Shown: piece after piece, positions 56,372-64,000 of the stretch
Layout: every line of letters starts with the position of its first letter
Position numbering within the stretch: the stretch's first letter is position 1
Source: Pezicula radicicola
Lineage: Eukaryota > Ascomycota > Leotiomycetes > Helotiales > Dermateaceae
Assembly: GCA_003008705.1 (NCBI GenBank)
Contig: PDUO01000008.1
Location: 992,001 to 1,056,000, forward strand
DNA: 64,000 bases
Direction: 5' to 3'
Made by a program: the position numbers and the translations under genes
The notes under the pieces: model-generated
What the model was told of the DNA's origin: nothing
The model's input: only the letters and a program-made list of their open reading frames with translations
Database searches by the model: none

Positions 56372-58050
56372 ATGTCAACAGATGGCTTGGCGAATGGCTT
56401 CCCCCCTGAGAAGGAGAAGGGAGAGAAGGAGAGTGGTAACACCGATTCTGACCTAGAAGCAAACACACCGGAAAGGGACATCGAAGCGAGTCAATCACAG
56501 AATTCCACAGGTGCATTAGATCCAAATATTGTCGACTGGGAACAGCCAGAGAATGAAGATCCAGCAAATCCCAAAAATTGGTCGAGTAAACAGCAATGGG
56601 CACAAGTCGCCTTATTATCCTTTATTACTTTTCTCACGTTAGTCTTTATTATCTTGATTGCAGCAAAAGAAATTTACTAATCGACCGTTCTAGACCTCTT
56701 GCTTCATCTATGTTCGCACCTGGTATACCACTAGTTATGGAAGACTTCAACACCGACTCTTCAGTAATTGCAACAATGGTAGTCTCCATCTTCGTTCTTG
56801 GATTTGCTTTCGGCCCATTACTCCTCGCGCCTCTCAGTGAAATTTATGGCCGTGTCAGAGTCTACAACGTCTGCAATGTTTTCTTCCTAATTTTTACTAT
56901 CATCTCCGCCGTTGCCAACTCGATCCCTTTCTTGATCGTCGTCCGTTTTCTAGCGGGCGTTTTCGGTGTCGCTGTTATCACTTGTGGAGGTGGTTCCATC
57001 TCAGATATGATGCCACCTCAAAAGAGAGGAGCCGCACTGAGTCTTTGGTCAGTTGGACCAATCCTAGGTCCTATCATTGGTCCTGTTGTTGGTGGGTATA
57101 TTGTTGAGGCAAAGGGCTGGAGATGGGTGTTTTGGATTCTATCCCTGGTCGTATGTTCCCAAAATTCATTCCTTGCAATATCCCATCACGTTCTCTATCT
57201 AACACGCAAAAACTAGTCGGGAGTTATAATAGTAGCTTCCTTCGTCTTCTTGAAAGAAACTTACGCCCCGGTCCTTCTCCAGCGCAAAACTGCCCGTCTC
57301 CAAAAGGAAACTGGTAACATGAATCTTCGCTCTAAACTAGACCCCGGCAAGACACAAAAGGAAATCCTCAAAGTCAGCATCATACGCCCAGCTAAAATGC
57401 TCCTCTTCTCTCCCATCGTCACTCTTATGTGTGTCTACACAGCCGTTGCCTACGGACTCCTCTATATCCTTTTCACAACATTCACATTCGTCTTCAGAGA
57501 CCAATACGGGTTCAATGCCGAAGCAGCTGGTCTCTCCTTCCTAGGTTCAGGAGTTGGAACGCTTACCGGTCTCCTCTATGTTGGGGTCCTGAGTGATCGC
57601 AACATTAAGCGCGTCATAGCATCTGGGGTACCTCTCAAAGCGGAAGATCGTTTACCATTCATCATCACAGTCCCAGCATCCCTCTGCTTACCAGCTGGAC
57701 TTTTCATGTACGGCTGGGCTGCTCAATATAAAGTCCATTGGATCGTCCCTGAAATCGGTACAGCTATAACAGGTTTCGGAATGATCGCTCTTATGATGTC
57801 CATTCAAGCTTATCTCGTCGACGCCTTTACTACTTTTGCAGCGAGTGCTATTGCTGCTAATGCTGTATTACGCAGTCTCTTCGGAGCATTATTTCCGCTT
57901 TTCGGATTACAGCTTTATAATGCTATTGGACTAGGGTGGGGGAATAGTCTTTTAGGGTTTTGTGCGCTGGCTTTGGCTCCTGTGCCGCTATTTTTTAGGG
58001 TTTATGGGGAGAGGATACGGACGGGTCCTAGGAGTCAGCTTAAACTCTAG
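56372..58050 (+). CDS. MFS transporter (DHA1-type), copy 2
   Basis: Exons 56372-56637, 56694-57150 and 57217-58050; 518 residues. Same family and gene plan as the transporter at 45895: intron 1 is phase 2 right after the FLT/LLT Thr codon start, and exon 2 has 152 full codons in both genes. Visible motifs: DWEQPENEDPANPKNW before helix 1, SEIYGRVRVY (motif A), GPIIGPVVGGYIVEAKGWRW (motif C-like), KETYAPVLLQRKTARLQK in the central loop, IQAYLVDAFTTFAASA, and a GPRSQLKL C-terminus. The acidic, Lys/Glu-rich N-terminus is cytosolic. Likely a proton-driven exporter of the plasma membrane; substrate unknown. It lies 8.8 kb from copy 1, same strand. Confidence 0.92.
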
Positions 58051-58353
58051 GAGCGGGGAAAATTAAGAGTTGTGGTTTTTAGATGTGTGGCTTCAGCTCA
58101 TGGTAAAAATTTCTTTTTAGTTTGTTATGATAGAGTTTGGATATACCTATGGAATATATAGTTAATTAATATGTATAACATCTTCTACAATCAATAATGT
58201 AGTTACATTTTGGATATGTCTCTCAAGGAGTTGTTCTAAGTGATAATAACGAATTTGACCTTTCTAACATTAAAGGAGGATTTTTTATTCAGAGATTATG
58301 GTTTAGGAAAATACTTAAGATGTAGATACTAACTCTGCGGAAATAGTATAGCC

Positions 58354-58537
58354 CTATCCCTTCCTTCGTATATTGGTCATGTGGGCAAGGATTGGACACT
58401 CTGCTCGTCTACAATCGCTTAACGCGTCTCAGAGGTAAATATAGGAAGTTTATTGGCTAGAACTGCTCTGTTTAATCGATACCTTATTGCACGTCCCTAT
58501 AGCCTAAGCGTTGGCCAATATACGAAGGAAGGGATAG
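58354..58537. mobile_element. MITE-like element 1 (26-bp terminal inverted repeats)
   Basis: Left arm 58354-58379 (CTATCCCTTCCTTCGTATAT...) pairs with right arm 58512-58537 (reverse complement) with a single transition mismatch. The total is 184 bases with no coding capacity. A clear target duplication was not established. Resembles a non-autonomous DNA transposon of the Tc1/pogo type in size, but the superfamily is not known. Confidence 0.6.
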
Positions 58538-58903
58538 TCTGGAGTAGTCTAGCCTCAGCTTCATTCGAGGAACAAACACGGCTGAGACGAAAATGCGAAA
58601 ATAGAAGACGGACGGCATCTTGAATAAGCATCAGTGGTTGTTTTCAAACCCGGTCATACTAGGAAACAAAATTAATGTCCTTTCGAAGTAGTAATCCGGA
58701 AACAATATCAATCACGGATCTCTGCTGGCCCTCGAACAATATTATCGCTTAGTGTGTAGCTCGCTAATAAATCCTCAGTACCACTACGTTGAAGTTCCTT
58801 AAAAGCTGGTAAAAAATCGGTACTGGCGCTAGAAAACGCTCCTGAAGTCTATTTGTTCTAGCCGCTTTCACCACCGCTTTGATAAATATCTCCCTTGATA
58901 ATC

Positions 58904-59159
58904 CGTCCTATTCGGAGGAGAAATAAGTGGCCAAAATTGGCACAGGCCGCAACATAAAAAATCGAATTATTTGCACATTATCGACACCGAGTTTTAGTGA
59001 TGAAATGGGCTAGAGAGCAATTTAATAGACTTACAGTAGTTATACGAAAGACTTTCTCAATTTAGGAGAGTAGGAGGGCGAAAAAAAAAGAGTATAGAAC
59101 AGGTTTGGTGTTGGGGTCTGTGCCAATTTCGGCCACTTATTTCTCCTCCGAATAGAACG
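58904..59159. mobile_element. MITE-like element 2 (45-bp inverted repeats)
   Basis: Left arm 58904-58948 contains TTCGGAGGAGAAATAAGTGG; right arm 59115-59159 is its reverse complement, with three differences in 45, all transitions. Total 256 bases, no ORF. Distinct sequence from element 1. Confidence 0.65.
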
Positions 59160-61546
59160 TCCTTGTTCTGACTTCCTGAATGAGCTCGGTTTATTTGATG
59201 TCCCTGTTCAGATTTTTAGGCATGAATGAACAGAATCTTCTACCTCGTAGCTACAGAGCGGAAGCATCACTCTCCAATTATGTCTGACTGGGTCCTTCCA
59301 ATCTTCTTTGTTCTAGTCGGATGTAGTTGCCGAACGAGCGCTTGCCTTAGTTGATCATACTTTTGTAACTTGGACCAAATCGAAGCAGTTGGAGCAACCT
59401 AGTAAATTTACCTAGCCTCCTGCTTCTTATTGGAACGATTTAGCAGTCCATTTAGACTAAAGAAGTTCAGCATTGCAGTCACACCAATAGCCTTTTTTTC
59501 GTTGAGTTGCATTCATATTCGTGAATCTCTCGTCGACTCTGGGAGAGATTATGCTAGAGCTGATCTCTTCCATTGTGGTCAATTGTGTCAATGCAACCGC
59601 ATGGCCAAGTCAGTCTTGAATGGTTATTTATTTCCTGAGAGATTATGAATTCCTTTGAATCGACATTTTTGAACTCGGACCCCCCGGAGAACTAAATCTT
59701 ATTCTTGTGTGGTATACCGGATGAATGGCAATCACTGCCTAGGTCGGGATTCCGAATTTGTAATTCCATCGGGTACCACGAGTACCTACTGTACAGTGGT
59801 TGAAGAACTATGCTGGTTGTTACGCGCGTAAATATCTTAGCACAACTCACATGCACACTACCGCAATGGAGGCGGGAAAATAACTCCCTTAACGTAAGAG
59901 AATGATTGTTAGCATAACACGGTGCTTATTGACAGCCTAGGTACCCCTGATTTTGAGGTTCTTGCCACGTACAGTTCTATACCCCCTTCAGAAACCCTTG
60001 TCGTGTCAGTTGTGTTGACTGCGCTCTAGACATGTGTTTTTTGGGAGTAATATGGGTCTAAAACATGACCATGTGGTTTTTGGTTGGCATAGGAGGTCCT
60101 GGAAGCAAAAGCACGACAGTTTTACAGCTTGCAGATTTTGCTAGCATGCTAACAATAATTAGAAAGCGTCAACTTTCCACCAACAATTTAGAATTGTGTT
60201 GACTTTGATAAGCACTTCAAGATGTTACTCCACTATTCAATGGTTGACTCGATAACACCACGAAAGGATTCATACTGCAATAGTCACACTTCGTTTGATA
60301 GAGAACATGGCGGTCTAGGGTGGTTAGAGCCAAACGGAGAGAAAGTTAACATTGCGAATGTTCAGGGGGATTGATCGAACGGGTTCGGTGGGTACCGGAT
60401 CAGCAATGCTTAATAACGTCAAGACTAATGCACAAAAGACCTTCTAGAAACGAGCTTTGCGTGCGACATGCATTAGGGGGAAAGCAGAGTTTGCTCGAAG
60501 ATCGGTGGGAGGAGCTTCTGATCTAGAGCCAGAAAAGTAAGTAAGGAACGGCACTTTATTCCCGGCTGCCACGGTCCAAAGGAAGTCGGTGAGGCTGGAA
60601 CGATTCAGGAGATTAAACGCCTAGATCGCGAGCCATAAAATTGCAAGGGTTCTTTCCTTACTGTCGAGGAATCAGCAGGTTGCCTTTACGACTCGTGCCA
60701 AACTTTTCGCACACTGAAACGGGAAAACTTCTAGTTGAATTCAACAACTGGGGGTGTAAAGTTAGGTTCCTATATGAAGCGAGGCTATATGTTAATTACC
60801 ATCTTAATAACTGAACGAACTTTTGCCTTTTGCAGTAATGATAAGCGCTAGACTTACGTCACATGTGTACTGTAAAGATACTGTACAATACAGTACCTGC
60901 TGCACTATACCCCCCATATTGTAAATAAAGCCCAAATTTCTTCTAAGCACAAAGGTAATTGGGGAAGTTCTCCGTACTATTGAACAAATAAAATCTGGTC
61001 GCCCCAGCCCTATCAGGCCTCTAGAAAGTCCTACAGTAGTACAAGTAGTAGTGTACGTGGTACGTTGGCCTTCGCAACAGAATATATTTGAGCCTGCGCA
61101 AAAAAATTAGACAAGGTGCTCTGACCACTTAAATTATTAAACCCTTTTACCTTGCAGCGAGGCGGACGGGGAATTTAGATTCATTTAGCGGTGGCGATGC
61201 TCTAGTTACAGCCAAATATACTTTTATACCAGCGTCATCCGCAAACCTAGGACCCTTGATTAAATGTGCACGGCTAATAAAATGTTGCGACTGGCAAACA
61301 ATCCTGGTAACTTTGCTACACAAGAGAGCGGAGAGTTCGCAGCAGTCATTAGACGAAGTCTCAAGCGAGCAACTCTATTCACGCACAGGCTATGAAAATT
61401 TTCAATCGTCATAGGCTATATAGTCTTAGTTCAACTAGTATGTTATCTATCGGAGGTTCCATTTATTTGAGCTTGATCTTGTACATCAGGACGTTTTCCA
61501 TGGCTTAATAGTGCTCTTTCGTGCTTTCTCGTCGCTAAGCTTAGAC

Positions 61547-62845
61547 ATGACCGAAGTAGTTGGACGATCAGCGCTATTTGGAGTACTTCTTGCTTTATCT
61601 TGGATTACTACTACGGCTCGGGTGTATGTACGGAAATTCATCGTCGGCGATTTTGGCGCCGATGATTATCTTATTCTATCGGCTCTCTTCTTCTTCACAG
61701 TTCTTATAGGCCTTTCGCTTTGGGCTGTAAAGCTCGGGTTCGGCAAGCATTCCCAGAATTTGTCGCAGGAGCATATTAGCCAGATACTAAAGGTATGTAA
61801 AGTTCGATGTGTTTGGATACATTCAAAAGCTAACAAGTATTAGATTTTTTATATTTCCGAACTTCTTTACTTTGTCACTACTGTAGTGATAAAGATATCA
61901 ATTGCGATCTTGCTTTTTCGGATTACACAATCGACACTGCAGCAACGGATTCTTGTGTGGACTGCCACTTTCTGCACTGTTTGTAGCCTGTGCTTTATTT
62001 TCATAGCGGCTTTTCAGTGTTGGCCACCAGGCTTCTATTGGGACTCCTCTATTCAGGGGTCTTGCATCAGTAGACCGACGTTTATCGGCCTAACGTACAC
62101 AAGTGCTGCCATAAGTTTAGTGACTGATGCAATATTTACAATTATTCCAATTATTCTGATTTGGAAGAAACGGTTGGAGCGTAAGACTAAGATATTAGTG
62201 AGCATCGTTCTTGGATTAGGCATCAGGTTCGTCAGAATCCATCGATAGAATTTAGAATACTCATGGTCTACAGTATTACCGGTGTTAATATAGCACGATT
62301 CAATTTCCTATGGGCTCTGCATTTAACAAAAGACGTTACTTGTAAGTAGAACACTATGGTCTTTTCGATTGACAAGGCCTCTTCTAATTACTATAGATGA
62401 TCTATTTTCCATCGACATTACAATAGTCCTCGAAATCGGAATGACTATTATCACAGCATCTCTAGCAACCCTGAAGCCGTTACTCGAGATTTTTAGTCTC
62501 TGGATTCAGAAACCTAAAAGGTTCGTGATCTCGTGGCATTTGTGATACAACGACTAACTGCACAACAGATCCAAGTTCAATCGCCATAAAAGTAAAAGGA
62601 GCATTGACATTGAATTGGAAAGACTTTCAGAGCCGCAGAAAACCCCGAATACTCGACAGGAAGACTTCGATGAATGGGATAGGATCTGTATAGCTGCTCA
62701 AAACGAAGCTGCCTCGAGAAATCACCATCGCAAGGCACTTGTCAACACCGTTAGTGCAGGGCAAGGTAGCCATAGTCGATATCATGCTAGCCAGGATGTA
62801 GAGTTACCACCGATGTTACAGGATGAAATTCATTACAGTTTCTGA
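61547..62845 (+). CDS. SAT4/PTH11-type rhodopsin-fold integral membrane protein
   Basis: Five exons: 61547-61792, 61844-62226, 62274-62341, 62397-62520 and 62569-62845; 365 residues. Start is the first ATG at 61547. Seven-helix fungal membrane protein of the rhodopsin-domain/SAT4 family, many of which are PTH11-like putative receptors, but without the CFEM Cys domain. Typical marks: TTARVYVRKFIVGDFGADDYLIL (helix 2 start, D-D-Y), KISIAILLFRI, CWPPGFYWD with the conserved Cys/Trp loop, SAAISLVTDAIFTIIPIILIWK, and LGLGI. After intron 2 the sequence reads SITGVNIARFNFLW rather than the usual FAxxAGIVR. The fifth exon gives a hydrophilic tail ending DEIHYSF. Introns 2 and 4 use GTTCGT donors. Function and ligand unknown. 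Confidence 0.85.
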
Positions 62846-63338
62846 TTCGCTTTCTGCGAGGACGAGAGGATAGGGATTATTCTGGGTAGGTGGCTATCAA
62901 GGCACTAGAGTTGGGAAATTCAGCAGACATCAGGGTCAGGAATATGAATAGCGAGCATGGCAAAAGAAGGTAAAAGTGCTTGGCGTTATTCAGGGGTATA
63001 AGTGTGAATCAAGTGTAGTAAGGTAAGAGAAGTCACCTCTCTTGTTCCCCTTCTGCTTTCCCTAAGTTACAAAGCTGATGAGTGTGAAAAACAGAAGTCT
63101 AACGAAATTTATGTACTTTTTGTAATATATAGAGAATAATGTAAAACAATTCAAAGACCTGGGAACATGGACCTAACAATACTTAACTAAAATCAAGGTA
63201 TTTAATGCAAGACAGTAATATAATAGTCTCGGCACCAAAACCCATCTTTGTCAGTGCCAAAGTAGTAATATTTCCATATATACGCAATCTCAACCCCAAA
63301 TCCCAAACCCCAAACACCAAGTCTCAACTTCCACCTAC
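62846..63338. other. intergenic between convergent genes
   Basis: 3' flanks of the SAT4-type gene (+) and the deacetylase (-). No gene seen. Confidence 0.6.
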
Positions 63339-64000
63339 CTACAAAGGCGGCGCATCCGGATCCTCCAAACACTGATCAACCCTCATCAACCTCTTCCCCG
63401 TCCCCTTAGCAATAGCAATAAACTGCGGAATATAATCCACAGTACTCTGATACAAATAATGCATAACGACCAAATTACCCCCCTTATCAACATCACTCTG
63501 AAAGTTAGTAATTTGGTTTTCAGGCGTAGAAGATTCGGCCCATAAATAATCCTGAACATCAACACTCCATTCTACAAATTTAGAATTTGGGATTAAGGAA
63601 GCGAGACGTTGACGGATTCGTGCTCCTTCTGTTCCGAATGGTGGTCGGAAATAGGTTGATGTTAGGCCTAGGGTTGTTTGTACGGCTGATATGTCGTTTT
63701 GAAGTTCCCAGTCTATTGATGCGAGGGTGGGGAGCCCTTCCATTGGTGGGTGGGTAAATGAATGGTAGGCTACTTGATGTCCTGCTTGTAACATTCCGTT
63801 GTATACTGCTGTTAGGTTTGTTGATGAATCGAGTAATGCAGCGCCTACTGTAAAGAATGTAACATGAATACCGGCATCGGCTACAGCTTTTACTACTTGT
63901 TGGGCGAATCTTGGTTCTCCGTCGTCGATTGCGAAGGCGAAGGAGTTTGGGCGTGTACAGGAGAAGATTAGAGGTGCTGTGGGGAGTTTGGATGGGACTA
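63339..64000 (-). CDS. polysaccharide deacetylase (NodB domain), 5' end outside the window
   Basis: 219 codons are open from the window edge to the stop at 63339. NodB-fold metal-dependent deacetylase, family carbohydrate esterase 4, such as chitin deacetylase, likely acting on cell-wall chitin. Motifs in order: AIDDGEP (motif 1; the canonical form is TFDDGP), HSFTHP (motif 2, metal His), FRPPFG (motif 3), VEWSVDVQDYLW (motif 4) and LVVMHYL (motif 5, catalytic His). Thus the Asp/His/His metal site is present although motif 1 is altered. A signal peptide or chitin-binding domain would be in the missing 5' part. The coding strand shifts from A/C-rich to G/T-rich towards the stop. Confidence 0.88.
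   Translation of the reverse strand, partial: VPSKLPTAPLIFSCTRPNSFAFAIDDGEPRFAQQVVKAVADAGIHVTFFTVGAALLDSSTNLTAVYNGMLQAGHQVAYHSFTHPPMEGLPTLASIDWELQNDISAVQTTLGLTSTYFRPPFGTEGARIRQRLASLIPNSKFVEWSVDVQDYLWAESSTPENQITNFQSDVDKGGNLVVMHYLYQSTVDYIPQFIAIAKGTGKRLMRVDQCLEDPDAPPL

Larger units (their letters stand above)
58051..61546. other. 3.5-kb gene desert
   Basis: No gene on either strand; only one listed-size ORF (59430-59648), which has no domain. AT-rich, holds the two inverted-repeat elements described separately, and a CAGTAC-rich stretch near 60860-60900. Confidence 0.6.

Noticed and set aside
1..64000. Secondary-metabolite gene cluster
   Set aside because: An acyltransferase, MFS transporters and zinc-finger genes are present but dispersed, with no synthase core enzyme.
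1..64000. tRNA or rRNA genes
   Set aside because: Scanned for GGTTCGA-type T-loops with matching arms; the few hits (for example near 54618 and 60377) lack a cloverleaf context. A covariance-model scan would settle it.

Overview
The window reads as nuclear DNA of a filamentous ascomycete (Pezizomycotina; Leotiomycetes is a guess from the look of the proteins, not demonstrated). Support: genes are split by short GT-AG introns (mostly 46-76 nt, donors gtatgt/gtaagt, acceptors often after CTAAC/CTAAT-like branch sites), and the gene set is typical of moulds (SAT4/PTH11-type rhodopsin-fold membrane protein, secreted amidase, pepsin-like protease, paired MFS transporters, C2H2 zinc-finger proteins). 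No rRNA, tRNA, CRISPR or bacterial operon structure was seen. All splice models were worked out by eye and keep frame from start to stop.

Layout. 0-10 kb: a possible CDS tail, a BAHD-like acyltransferase (1.7-3.3 kb), and four small or cysteine-rich hypothetical genes. 10-17 kb: two C2H2 zinc-finger genes. 17.8-22 kb: a secreted amidase (-) divergent from a TMEM19/DUF92 membrane protein (+). 22-34 kb, all on the minus strand: a very large disordered protein, a TPR-like protein, a GFA fragment and a carboxypeptidase S-type M20 peptidase. 36.5-45 kb: a Vps62-like protein, a ~210-bp-period tandem array, and a dynamin-family GTPase. 45.9-58 kb, all plus strand: MFS transporter 1, a nitrilase broken by an insertion, a pepsin-like protease, a cyclophilin and MFS transporter 2. 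58-61.5 kb: a gene desert with two small inverted-repeat elements. 61.5-64 kb: a SAT4-type membrane protein and the 3' part of a polysaccharide deacetylase (-).

The genes do not form an obvious pathway; there is no polyketide, peptide or terpene synthase core, so this is ordinary mixed chromosome arm. Four structural signals stand out. (1) The nitrilase is interrupted by exactly two 168-bp units that, in another frame, encode a 56-residue repeat whose substitutions are about half synonymous with no indels, so the insert came from a protein-coding repeat. (2) A 14-base motif (TGGGTAACTCACTT) occurs in all three unusually long introns of the dynamin gene and once, inverted, downstream. (3) Many exons run from A/C-rich to G/T-rich along the coding strand and reset at introns, a sawtooth keto skew. 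(4) In the first zinc-finger gene two finger modules carry an intron at the same codon position, indicating internal duplication.
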